Positions 42,479 to 52,983 of a stretch of DNA of 64,000 nt are shown here, piece by piece. The stretch comes from Pseudophaeomoniella oleicola (lineage: Eukaryota > Ascomycota > Eurotiomycetes > Phaeomoniellales > Phaeomoniellaceae), in the NCBI GenBank assembly GCA_003868215.1, contig QWDQ01000002.1, positions 930,001-994,000 of the forward strand, in the 5' to 3' direction. The position numbers were made by a program, and so were the translations under genes. Positions within the stretch are counted from its first letter, which is position 1, and each line of letters opens with the position of its first letter. The notes beneath the pieces were generated by a model that did no database searches, was not told the DNA's origin, and was given only the letters and a program-made list of their open reading frames with translations.

Positions 42479-44404
42479 ATGGCACAGCCTGATGCGCACA
42501 CCCGCTTTCAGAAACTGAGGCTGGACACGCACAGCAACGAGAATGAGGACCTTGTGTATCAAACCGATCATGGCGGTGTCGCAGGAACGAGCAGACCGAG
42601 GGGCACATCGGCTGAGAGCGGCATAAGCATTCCCAAAAGAGCTGGAAGCAAGGCGAGTTCGAACGAGTATTCGTCAACACCTCCCATCGATATTCCACGA
42701 GAGCGACACATCCCAGAAGAAGCCGTCTCGCCTGGAGATACCACCACCTCGTCGTTGGAGTACTTTCTCAAGAATCGCAGGACTTCGATCAGCTTCGATA
42801 AAGATGTAAAACTGGACTCGGGTCGCAAGCAATCAATGGACCAACCTCTCGAGAAGCCGAAGAAGACGCGGCCAAGAGGACGGTCCTTACTTGAGGAGAT
42901 GGCAGAAAATAAGAAGAGAGACCAAAGGGCGCACAGCGAATCTGATAGCTCGCAGTTTGACCCTTTCACTGGACAGCAACTCTTGAAATATCAACAGACA
43001 CGACCCGGTCATGACATGGCAATCCATAGGGGCCAATCGAGGCACCCTTTGTTACAGGCGACTGTGGATGAGCTTGCTGGCGAGATGACAGATGAGCGAC
43101 CTGTTTCTTTGACATCTGATTCGACGCTTTCGCCGACATGGGAAGAGGTCAGAACGCCTCCTCAGACTCCCTTCGAAGTCCGCCAGTCACCGAAATCTAT
43201 GTCACCACGCGGTCAATCGTATGAGGAGAAGTCGAGCCCATCTTCACTACCGAGGAAATTCGGCGAAACTAGATCATTTAGCACCGACCAACCTAGCATG
43301 AGAAGCGCTCGACGGCAGTCCTCGTGGCGTTCCAGGCAGTCCAGCAATGCCAAGTCTCCAGCCGGGTCTTTCCTCAGATCCTTCTCATCTCCAAGGAACG
43401 ATCGCGATGGGGAGTACGAACGTGAGCCATCTCCTGACAGCGAGGGACAAACCATAGGTGATGATTATGTTATTGGCAAGCAGATCGGTTATGGAGGTTT
43501 CAGCGTGATCAAAGAAGCATATCAAGGACCCAAAAGGAAGCTTGCTGTGAAGATCGTACGACGTAACATTGCTTCTAAATCCGAAGAGGAAAACGATACT
43601 GCACAAGCCGAATTTGAACACGAGGTTGAGATTTGGCGCTTCCTGAAGCACAAACATATCCTATCACTCGAGGCTGTCTACAAGACGGACTTTGCCACGT
43701 TCTGTTTTATCCCTCTGAATGTTGGTGGTACGCTCTTCGATGTTGTGCGATCCAATCGACAGGGTCTGTCTCATGAGTTGGCCGTTCGTTACGCTGGCCA
43801 ATTGGCTTCTGCCATCCGATACCTCCATGAAGATGCCCATGTTGCTCATCGGGATGTCAAACTGGAGAATTGTCTTCTGGATACATCTGTTGATCCAGCT
43901 CGTGTTCGGTTGTGTGACTTTGGTATGGCAGAGTGGCTATCGTCTGATGCCGATACCTATCAATCAGCAACTGACCGTTCATCTCAAAAAGTGATGGGAC
44001 CGAGTGAGTCTAGCACCAGCGCTTTTGCAGGTGGAAGCTTGGAGTATGCTGCACCTGAAGTTTTACGTGCCAGTGACGCACCACAATTACCTGCTAGCTA
44101 CACTGTCAACCCTGCAGTGGATGTGTGGGCCTTTGGTGTATGCGCGTACGCCCTCGTTGTTGGTGACCGACCTTTCCAGAATTCATTCCAACCCCGTGTG
44201 ACGATGAGCATCCTCCGCGGCGAGTGGGACCAAGAAAAGCTCAAGGCTAAAGGCGGTCCCGATGTCCTCGACATGGTCCAGGGGTGCCTAGCGATGGAAG
44301 TCGAAGACCGCTGGACGATTCGAGACGTGATCGAAAGCGCCTGGCTGAGGGATGAATACGAGGCGAATTCCGAGGAAGAGCCGCACAGTTCGTGGCGATA
44401 TTGA
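42479..44404 (+). CDS. Serine/threonine protein kinase
   Basis: A single exon gives 641 aa. Residues 1-320 are Ser/Arg/Pro-rich and probably disordered, with RS-like stretches (SARRQSSWRSRQSSNAKSP) that look like phosphorylation targets. The kinase domain spans about 327-630. Its parts are a Gly-rich loop IGYGGFSVIKEA, the VAIK-type Lys in KLAVKIVRR, the helix C Glu in HEVEIWRFLKHKH, catalytic loop HRDVKLENCLL near 455, DFG as LCDFGMAEWL near 480, APE in LEYAAPEVL, and DVWAFGVCAYALVVGDRPF. All catalytic residues are present, so it should be active. It resembles CAMK-group kinases most, but no clear yeast orthologue could be named. The start at 42479 is the first ATG of the frame. Confidence 0.9.
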   Translation: MAQPDAHTRFQKLRLDTHSNENEDLVYQTDHGGVAGTSRPRGTSAESGISIPKRAGSKASSNEYSSTPPIDIPRERHIPEEAVSPGDTTTSSLEYFLKNRRTSISFDKDVKLDSGRKQSMDQPLEKPKKTRPRGRSLLEEMAENKKRDQRAHSESDSSQFDPFTGQQLLKYQQTRPGHDMAIHRGQSRHPLLQATVDELAGEMTDERPVSLTSDSTLSPTWEEVRTPPQTPFEVRQSPKSMSPRGQSYEEKSSPSSLPRKFGETRSFSTDQPSMRSARRQSSWRSRQSSNAKSPAGSFLRSFSSPRNDRDGEYEREPSPDSEGQTIGDDYVIGKQIGYGGFSVIKEAYQGPKRKLAVKIVRRNIASKSEEENDTAQAEFEHEVEIWRFLKHKHILSLEAVYKTDFATFCFIPLNVGGTLFDVVRSNRQGLSHELAVRYAGQLASAIRYLHEDAHVAHRDVKLENCLLDTSVDPARVRLCDFGMAEWLSSDADTYQSATDRSSQKVMGPSESSTSAFAGGSLEYAAPEVLRASDAPQLPASYTVNPAVDVWAFGVCAYALVVGDRPFQNSFQPRVTMSILRGEWDQEKLKAKGGPDVLDMVQGCLAMEVEDRWTIRDVIESAWLRDEYEANSEEEPHSSWRY

Positions 44405-44717
44405 AAGTGAGAACTCTTAACGATTGATCGTTAAGAACTTCGTTACGCACCTATGAACTACAACACATCGAAAAGGAGAGAAAGTGTTGCATCTGGAGCG
44501 TCTAATTTTGTATTCATTATGATGATACCCATGTTGTTTTTTTATGTACACAGTATTTATATTAGTAGTTACTAAGTTATATCCTTTTTGTACTATTTAC
44601 CTTACTTATCACTCATATTCCAAGAATATATTCCTCCTCATCGATAGGCCTTTGCTTGATATATGGCCGAACGGAAAATGCAACGCCTATAGAGAGGGAG
44701 GGTACTTAACTACCTAC

Positions 44718-44760
<43 letters not shown>

Positions 44761-45119
44761 GAGAGTGTGTGTGTGTCTTTACTTCTCTTGACTTGCTTCA
44801 AGTTGCTTTGAGCTGAGGTCGAAAATGTTTGCTGGTGATTTGTTCCGCGACACACACGCACGAGGGACTTACCTTTTTCAGGGGAGGAAAAGAGATATGT
44901 AAGGTTTCCGAGTGTTCGAGATCGGTGACATCAACACTTCTACCGTTTATATGTACTGTAGTTATTCTCTGCCTACCTTATGGGAGTCAGGTAATTACTT
45001 CTTCTGTTTCTTTGTAATTCATTTTCTTCTCATTTTGTTCTGTTCTTGATTCTTACCTTGCAATAATTATCACTATCTGTACAACAGGTAACAACAAAAC
45101 CAGCACAAATCGAGCAATC
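44405..45119. other. Intergenic interval with compound microsatellite
   Basis: This 715 bp lies between the kinase gene and the small membrane-protein gene. It is AT-rich, with a long GA/GT microsatellite at 44720-44776. No gene was seen. Confidence 0.6.
44720..44776. repeat. (GA)n-(GT)n compound microsatellite
   Basis: A run of about 22 GA units, broken by one GG, passes directly into about six GT units. The purine strand is the plus strand. It lies about 320 bp downstream of the kinase stop and 345 bp upstream of the next start. Confidence 0.95.
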
Positions 45120-46161
45120 ATGGGCAACACCTTCTCCTCGCCGCTCACCCCCCAAACAGCGAAATGGCTCGCTCCCTCGGCGTTCGCGCTCGACTTCGCG
45201 GCCCAACAGTACGGCATGCTCGTGTCGTCGCCGAACATGAAGGACGTGCACGACGCGAACCTGTCGTTCTTCAGTCCGCAGCCGTTCTTCATCGCGGGGT
45301 TTTTCGGGCCGCAGCAGCTGGTGCAGGGGTGGTGGTTGTGGAGGCTGTGGAGGTTGGAGGGGGAGGTTAGAAGAGAGGGAGGAACAAAGGAGAAGAAGAG
45401 GGAGTTGAGGGAGATGGTGGATTATGTGCCGGTTTATGCGTTGGGGAATTTGTGTATTGCTGGTGAGTAGTTGAGTCTGATGGGCATCACCTTAGGAGGG
45501 AGAAACCGGAGGATCAAAAGAATGATGCTGATGTAGACAGCGTGGATGCTCGTTTGGAACACGAATCACTTGGGTGCTAGTCATGTGTTTGTAAGTTTCA
45601 CAATCTATCACCGCCGTCCTACCTGAGTGAGATCTTCCACACCGGAAAGGGTTACTGATTCATATCCGGATGCTAGGTTACCATCAACACGTTCGCTCAA
45701 CTGTGGTATATGATGACCCGGTTACCACCAATGAACACGAGATCGACGTCGTCCATCCTCACGCATATTGTTGCGAAGACATTTGCAGGCATTGGAGTCC
45801 TTGATTTCCTCCACAACGGATCCGTCGCATTCTTCAAAGACGAAGCACCCAATCTCGCGGTCAAGGTGTTGACGGGTCTTGGATTCGGGCTTGCCAGTGC
45901 AGCCAGTGACTGGATCTTCGGTGGCTGCCTTGTCTATGATCTTATCGCTCTGGCTGCTGGTCAACAGGGTGAATGGAGGAATTGGCTTTCACTGTATGCC
46001 TTGGGAAGTGCAGGAATTGTCACGGCGAAGAATCTGGCCAGGTAGGTAAGAACAGCGCGAGAACGAGAAAGACGAGTATGAAAAGCTGAGTCCGTGACAG
46101 ACCTCCGTATAGCGACGGATACGATCTTGTTGAGCAAGAGAGCATTGAAGATGTGGTGTGA
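45120..46161 (+). CDS. Multi-pass membrane protein, unrecognised family
   Basis: Four exons (45120-45462, 45541-45590, 45677-46041, 46101-46161) give 272 aa; introns are 78, 86 and 59 nt. The 50-nt second exon encodes WMLVWNTNHLGASHVF. Without the third intron the protein would stop at NLAR; with it the tail RPPYSDGYDLVEQESIEDVV is added, and the intron has good ends and a CTGAG branch-like site. About five hydrophobic segments are seen (SFFSPQPFFIAGFFG, YVPVYALGNLCIAAWMLVW, FVTINTFAQLWYMM, a segment around KTFAGIGVLDFLH, and LGFGLASAASDWIFGGCLVYDLIAL). Trp is unusually frequent. The first exon is GC-rich with many CGC/CTC codons. Fungal homologues probably exist as uncharacterised proteins; no function is proposed. 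Confidence 0.8.
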
Positions 46162-47085
46162 GTCGTGAGTCGGGTCCGACATTCAATAGCAATTCGTTCG
46201 CCGTCAGTCCTTGTATTACGTAGTACTTCTTTATATACCTACCGTAAGACACTCAAGATATTTCCTCATAAACAAAGTGATTGATCTTGGTTCTTGTAGG
46301 ATGGAGATAAGTTCAAGATGGAAGTAGGTAAGACGATGATCAACAAATCACATTACGGGCGCTTATCAAGTCATCAGGCCCCGATCGCGGGCATCTTCGC
46401 TTTCTCTTCTTATTTACTATTCCACTCCGAGAGCATCAGATGATGGTTTCGCTTCTTCGTGCCTCTCCATTAGAATATCGCGAGTCTCTTCTTATCTCTT
46501 CTGTTTATGAGTTTGCTTCCATTCCTACGTTCGTGTATTGGCGTATTCATTACTCTACTCGATGCTGTGTTTATTCATCATAGATTCCTTCTCATCTCAT
46601 ATCATATCACACTCCGCTTCCACTCCCACCGCCTCGGCTGCCTGCCACTTTAGCACAGACATTGCTATAGCTGATATCCTCTCACTCTGACTTATCTACT
46701 ACCTGACCTTTCTTTTTCTTCTCATCCTTCTTCTACTGAATCCTATACGACACTGTTTCCTACATCTGCGACTTATTCCTGTTGAGAGCGTTTTAGCATC
46801 TACTATCACTCGTGTCATACACCTCGCCATCATTCTTATCGCTCAAGTCCGACATTAATATCGATAGCAATACCACCATCCCCACGGTACTACAAGTTGG
46901 AACTGTCGTAATTGACTCGTTGTTCGCATGCGAAACAGATAGTATACTGCATAGAGGAAAGTAAGAGCCGGATTTCTCACACCCTTTTTTGCGCTGAAAG
47001 GGTTGTATATAGCATCTATACAATCTCAGGATAACGATATCCAGTGTTGGTTGGACCGTCGTTGTTGACACCAACCGACATCACT
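46162..47085. other. Intergenic interval
   Basis: This 924 bp lies between two plus-strand genes. It holds a TATTACGTAGTA motif at 46214-46225, and a strongly pyrimidine-rich stretch at 46560-46770 that fits the promoter and leader of the PQ-loop gene. Confidence 0.5.
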
Positions 47086-48399
47086 ATGGGCTTCTCACCT
47101 TTCGAAACGTCCCTCCCAAACCATTGTACACCGACCTCACAATTCCTGATCGATGTCTCCACCTACTTTCATGTTTGCCTACCGACGCCCCTCGCTTTCA
47201 TTTCGACCTTGCTAGGAACTTTGTCAATTGTCTCATGGCTGTTCGCGCAGATGCCTCAAATCTACAAGAATCATCAGTTACAATCGACGGCAGGCTTATC
47301 GATATTCTTTCTGTCGGAGTGGCTGCTGGGTGATGCGACGAATCTGATCGGAGGCTTGCTAACAAACCAAGCTACATGGCAGGTAGTGGTTGCGTTATAC
47401 TATGTCTTTGTCGATTTGTGTCTTGTCATACAGTTCTTCTGGTATTCATACATCAAGCCGTGGAAGGATGGTCGACCACTGCTTTCGTCCGGAAGTAGTA
47501 TGCTGAGTGACGATGATGGTAGTGAAGCGATCAACAGCTTATCGCCTATAAATACGAGCTTCACCGGGGACGATGTCACGGCGCAGGAAGAGGAGGAGGA
47601 AGATCCGAACAAGATTTCACGTCATGCACGTCCGATCAATACACCAAAATTCCAACAGGTGTCGTATGAAAAATCGTCCTCTATGTTGGGCTCATCTCCT
47701 ATCCGTGTACAGGTCGGGCCGGCCGGTTGGAACCGATCACCTTCACCAAGAACTGTCTTGTATATCGCCACATTGTGTGCACTCGTCTCACAGACGACAG
47801 CGGCACCGGTGTACAGCAACGACTACGCTGACGGCGATTCTATGATGGTGTCTTCGTCAACAGCTGAGTTGGTTGGGACGATTCTCTCCTGGTGCTCGAC
47901 ATTCTTATACCTCGGATCTCGACTCCCCCAACTGTATAAGAATTGGCGCCGTCAGTCTACAGCTGGTCTATCTCCCTTCTTGTTCTTTGCAGCATTCTGT
48001 GGCAACACCTTCTACTCAGCGTCCATGCTGACCAGTCCGTACGCTTGGTATGATTTTGGACCCTACGAGGGCCATGGGTGGGCTGGGGCGGATGGATCGA
48101 AACGAAGAGAGTGGATAATTAACGCAACTCCTTTTTTCCTGGGCGCTGCGGGAGTCCTTGGTCTAGACGCATCCATGGGTGTCCAGTTTTTGTTATACGG
48201 AGAGCGAGACACAGAGATGATCGTGAAAGTTCGGGATACACGAGGCTCGAGGTGGGAGCGGGTCAGCGGTTGGATGAGAGGATGGGTGCCCTCAGTCAGC
48301 CCGGAAAGAAAGGTTCCTGTCGCGGAAGGAGAAGCGTTGATAAGAAGCACCCATAACCTGGAACGGAGTCATCACGATTACGGCGCAATCGATCAATGA
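47086..48399 (+). CDS. PQ-loop vacuolar amino-acid transporter (Ypq-like)
   Basis: A single exon gives 437 aa from Met at 47086 (MGFSPFETSLPNHC); an in-frame start at 47044 is less likely. Two PQ-loop motifs are clear: MPQIYKNHQLQSTAGLSIFF near residue 70 and LPQLYKNWRRQSTAGLSPFL near 290. Each sits in a three-helix bundle, giving seven membrane spans. Between them lies a 120-residue polar loop (EEEEEDPNKIS and similar). Pezizomycotina and yeast Ypq1-3 have this layout; they export basic amino acids from the vacuole and are relatives of human PQLC2. The C-terminus is basic and ends in a dileucine-like and His/Asp-rich tail. Vacuolar location is inferred from the family. Confidence 0.9.
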   Translation: MGFSPFETSLPNHCTPTSQFLIDVSTYFHVCLPTPLAFISTLLGTLSIVSWLFAQMPQIYKNHQLQSTAGLSIFFLSEWLLGDATNLIGGLLTNQATWQVVVALYYVFVDLCLVIQFFWYSYIKPWKDGRPLLSSGSSMLSDDDGSEAINSLSPINTSFTGDDVTAQEEEEEDPNKISRHARPINTPKFQQVSYEKSSSMLGSSPIRVQVGPAGWNRSPSPRTVLYIATLCALVSQTTAAPVYSNDYADGDSMMVSSSTAELVGTILSWCSTFLYLGSRLPQLYKNWRRQSTAGLSPFLFFAAFCGNTFYSASMLTSPYAWYDFGPYEGHGWAGADGSKRREWIINATPFFLGAAGVLGLDASMGVQFLLYGERDTEMIVKVRDTRGSRWERVSGWMRGWVPSVSPERKVPVAEGEALIRSTHNLERSHHDYGAIDQ

Positions 48400-49016
48400 A
48401 TTTAGATGGATCTTGTGAGCATGGTTGGATGGAAGAGGGCGTTTGGTCTGGATTATTGGCATATTAGGAGGGCAGCATTTGCATTCCGTTCAGGCGTCTA
48501 TTGGATTCAGAGAGCATAGCGATCGAATAGGTGTGTAATCTCATGTTATGATATACAATGTAATCAAGGCCTGTCTGTCTGTTGAAGATGTCATCAACTC
48601 CATCAGGTCGAAACACCCCAAAAGAGTATAGATCGCCCCCCCACGAAATGTTGGTGTCGCGGAATTCAGGATACGGGGCTTAGTCGGTTATTTGCCGAAA
48701 CAAAGTGATAACAAAACTTGGAATCTTCTTGGCCAACGTTTCAAACGCTTTGCTGTGTTAGTGCCATTTATACTCCTCTACCTCCTCTCTTTTGCCGATA
48801 CATTGGTTTCTATATATACATATTATATATCTGGCTTGGTCTTGGACTTACAGTTGCCGGCCTGAAGACACGCGAGAAGCCGATGGTAAACAACAGAAAG
48901 TTGTGTCATCGGTCCTAGATCAATTATCTTCTGATGGTCCTTCACCATTTCTCCATGTTCTAGGGTGGCTGGTTCGTTCATATCAAGAGCATTGGAACGG
49001 TGCAACTGCCGCCGCC
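48400..49016. other. Intergenic interval
   Basis: This 617 bp lies between the PQ-loop and DUF2421 genes and should hold a 3' UTR and a promoter. Short poly-C and TATATA stretches are the only features seen. Confidence 0.5.
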
Positions 49017-52000
49017 ATGGCATCGGATGAAATGGAGGACAAGGCTTCAGGCACAGATGGCGATAACACCACCGGAACTACCGCTGAAGAGCCGAAGCAA
49101 CCAGGCTTCATCAGCCGTACATGGGCAGCTACCGGTCTCAACCTCGGGCAGGTCCTGGTAATGATGAAGTGAGATAGCAGAAAGCGAGTGGCACGCGGCA
49201 AATGCTGACTGTTCGTAGGGGTGCACTACCGCCTGTGATCGCCCTCTCGGCGTAAGATTGTTTCGTTCATATCGGTGCGAGTAGCTTGCTGATTTGAGTA
49301 GGTATCAAGGCGATGCATGGGCCAGAAAATACACGACCTTGGGATATCTGGTAGCCATTATGTCCCTGTTGGGATTCAGCATCATGCCACGAGCAAAGTT
49401 CACACAGACCATACTGCTCGATATCGTGAGTGCTCGCTGTGATCCGTCACTGGAAGAGCCAATGCTGACATATGCACGCATCAGCTGTTTGTCTGTATTG
49501 GAGCTGCAGTGGCCACGCTGGAAATGTTTTGCGCCGTCAAAGCTCGGCAAGCTACGAGCGGTGCGACGGCAACTTCCATGGGTGCATCAGGAAGCCTTCA
49601 AGCGAGTACTTACAATAGCTCCGCAAGTGCTGTTTCTGCGATATGGTTTTTTGTTACCATCTATCTCTCTAACATGTAAGTTGCTGATCTACCGGGTAAC
49701 ATCCCTCACTATACTACGGGCTCTGTGTTACTATGTTATGGACGGACTTGACAGATTTCATCCTATCTGAAGCATACTGACAGGCATTTAGGCTCCGAGC
49801 GAAGAGGCCGCAGTTGCAACTACCCGTCATTATTTACTCCATCTTCACAATTGTTGCGTCTGCATATTCTCCCCTGTTCACTTCTATGACTCAGGTCTAT
49901 GCATTCGTGAAACGGCTTTTGGAGACATTTCTGACCGGCTTTGGCATCGCGGCCGCTGTTTCCTATTTCGTATTCCCTACAACGTCTCGAACGACGGTCC
50001 AGAAGCAGATGGCCGGGTTTCTGCATCTCCTTAGTGCCTCATTGAAGGCTCAGCAGGTGTATATAAACAAGCTTCGAAGGCATCGGAAAGAATCCATGCC
50101 AATCGGAGAGCAGCCAGAAGATTACGACGAAGCGTTGTCAGAAGAAGCACAAACGGTGAAAAGTCTTCTCTCTCAAGTAGCAGGTATATTCGCCAAGTTT
50201 AGTACAGAGGTAGTTTTCGCTAAGAGAGAATGGGCATATGGATACCTTGAGCCACAGGACTTTACCTCACTGGTCAATCTGTGCCGTGAAGCCATGCTTC
50301 CATTATCAGGGTTGACGACATTCATCGACATCCTCGAATCGGTCAAGAAAAGGAAGAGGGACGAAGTCAAGATGATCAAGTCAAACGAGACCATCGAGGC
50401 GATCAGGAAGCTTGCATTGGAGGAATGGAATGAGGCTATCACCACTACGGGCAGTACTTACGGGGACCTCGTTACTGCCATCCAAAATGGGCTCCAGCAT
50501 GTCATATATACTCTACAGTTCGAACCGAAGCCTAAAAAGGCCAAGGGTGATGAGGAGACAGGCGGCTCGCCAACTCCTGGGGACAAAGATTATGTAAAAT
50601 ATCTGGAACATCAACTGGAGTCATTTGCAGGTGCAAGGAAGGCGACAATGCAGACTTGGTGTGAACGGAAAGGTATTTCTCTCCCAACGAGTTTCTGGGA
50701 TGATCCCAACTTCAGCATCCCCTTGGAGCATGTGCAAAGCCACGAGATGGAAATCCGACAGAGACAGAACCAAAAGCAATTGTATCTGATACTCTTCCTT
50801 GAGTACTTGACATTGTCCTTTGGCAAGAGCGTACTGGCAATGGTTCGATGGGCAGACTCCAAGGTTGAAGACGGAACAATGAAAAGAAAGCGGATGATTC
50901 TCCCAGCTGTCAGGCGATTCCGCAAATGGGCGATGGCGCTTTTTGCGGCCGACGCCGATGAGACGGAAGATGGATTCGCTACCGGCATGCAGGAATCTGC
51001 AGATATTTGGGCTGGAGACTCGTACAGGTCACGCAAAGATCCGGAACACCTTCCACCGACGACGTTCATCCAGAAAATCACGAATCCAATTAGAGCGATA
51101 CCCGAATTGCTCAGATCAGAGGAATCGAGTTTGGGATTTCGGGTTGCTGTTGGAACGATGAGTCTGGGGATCCTGAACTTCTTGGGAATGACACAAGGTT
51201 TCTTCGTCAGGCAAAGGGGTATATGGGCTGTCATCATGACCGCCATTAGCATGAGTTCGCACACCGGTTTGGGCATCTTGGGCTACATCATGCGGATTGG
51301 AGGGACCGCTCTAGCAATGTGTACCTCATTGGTTATTTGGTACATGTGTGACAAGAAGACTGCAGCTATTTTACCCGTGATGTACGTGTTCATGGTTCCA
51401 TTCTTTTACGTTGTCATCAAGTACCCAAGGTATGGACCGGCAGCCATGATATCCATGGTCACGCCGAATCTGATCATCGGATATGAATTACAAACTCGCA
51501 AAATTGGACTTCGCGTTGCCGAAAGCAACGGCCAGCCGGCCTATCCGATCTATGAGTTGGCTCCGTACCGATTGGCGGCTGTAGTTGCGGGTATTGGAGT
51601 GGCTTTCTTCTGGACGTACATCCCGTACCCGGTAACGACACGGCTCACGCTGAGGAAGCAGGTCGGGGCGACAATCTATCTCCTCGCCAATTACTACTCC
51701 TGTGTCCATACTACCATACAAATGCGGCTCTCAGAGAGCGTCAGGTTCGAAGATGAATCGAAGAAAGGCACACCGGCTTCCAAATTGAAGAAAGCCAGAC
51801 AAAAAGTTTTCGCGAAGCTGGTCATTCTCCTGTCATCTGCCGAAGACAATTCCAACCTCACCAGGCTTGAGCCTACATTCGGCGGCAAATTTCCCAAGGA
51901 GACATATGACGACCTGATCCAGAATATCCGGCGGATTTTCAGGTATATCACCCTGATGTCTTACGCCACAAACACATTTACCACGACGATGACGGAAGAA

Positions 52001-52471
52001 GAATCCGACTGGCTCCGCGACTTCCGGCACTTCGCCTCCGAAATCGACCTCCTCTCACACGACATCACCAGCATGCTCTGTCTCCTCTCTGCGAGCCTCG
52101 AAAACAGCCACCCCTTACCTCCATACCTCCGCCCACCGCACGCCTACGACCTCGACAAACGCCTCCACGCCATCGACCCGGAGATCCTCAGCATCCGCCA
52201 CATCAACGAGCCCTGCTACGCCGCCTTCGCCGTGCTGCAGGTCGCCAGCAGCCTGATCACGGACGAACTGCAGCGCACCGTCGAGCTGATCCGCATGCTC
52301 GTCGGCGAGGTCGATTTTTCTTTCCACATCGTCAGCACGAACCGCGGCGAGCGGGATGGCGACGCGAAAAGTTGGAGTAGTGGGAGCACGACCGTTACAG
52401 ACGGCGGAGGGAATGGAAATGGAAATGGGAATGGAACCGGGGACGGGAAGAAGGGAAGTAAACGCGATTGA
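49017..52471 (+). CDS. Large membrane protein of the DUF2421 / aromatic-acid-exporter-like family
   Basis: Five exons (49017-49168, 49219-49251, 49302-49425, 49485-49675, 49792-52471) give 1059 aa; introns are 50, 50, 59 and 116 nt. The second exon is only 33 nt (GALPPVIALSA). The N-terminal half has about six helices (GYLVAIMSLLGFSIMP, LFVCIGAAVATLEMF, AIWFFVTIYLSNM, VIIYSIFTIVAS, FGIAAAVSYFVFP), followed by a long soluble helical region. A second membrane block of about six helices follows at residues 630-800 (FRVAVGTMSLGILNFLGM, AVIMTAISMSSHTGLGILGYI, AILPVMYVFMVPFFYVVI, LAAVVAGIGVAFFWTYIP). Two 6-helix blocks with cytosolic domains are the pattern of fungal DUF2421/BRE4-like proteins, related to plant ALMT and bacterial FUSC transporters. 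The tail is a GN repeat. Substrate unknown. Confidence 0.88.
52410..52437 (+). repeat. GGAAAT hexanucleotide repeat in coding sequence
   Basis: Several copies of GGAAAT/GGGAAT encode a Gly-Asn run at the C-terminus of the DUF2421 protein. Repeat changes of whole units would keep the frame. Confidence 0.7.
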
Positions 52472-52983
52472 TATTTCCTTTTTTTCTTTTTTTCACATCT
52501 GAAAGGATTGAACGTTGTAAATTTCTCCATCTTAAGCTATACCCCCTATTCTCTGTATATTCTTTTTCCTCCTTTTCTTTTCCTGCTTTTTTTGTGTGTG
52601 GATAAAAATCAATTGTAAATTATCGTCAACAAGTCATCAGGCATTGCGTTGGACATAAATCTGATTTAGATTCTCATACATATATAGAGCACCATCCTGG
52701 GGTATCATTTAGAAAACATCATATACTATATATTACATTCCCGGTTTCCCCTTCCCGCCTTTTTCCGACTTTTCTTCAAACCCCATATATTCCTGTCCGT
52801 TCCCATTTCTCATGATTTTCCCAATAGAAAGGAAGGAAGGAAGGAATACCCGGAAAAATAACCCCCCACGAGCGCTGAGCAGAGCAGCGTGAGACGAACA
52901 AGCATCTTCTCCACGAGAATAACCCTTGAAGCAGAAGAAGAAAAAGCACATGAGCGGATTGACGGATTGACTGACCGACCGTC
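52472..52983. other. Convergent intergenic region
   Basis: This 512 bp lies between two convergent genes and holds both 3' UTRs. T-rich stretches lie at 52485-52600 and a GGAA microsatellite at 52828-52847. No gene was seen. Confidence 0.55.
52828..52847. repeat. (GGAA)n microsatellite
   Basis: About four GGAA units lie between the convergent DUF2421 and Med2-like genes. Confidence 0.85.
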
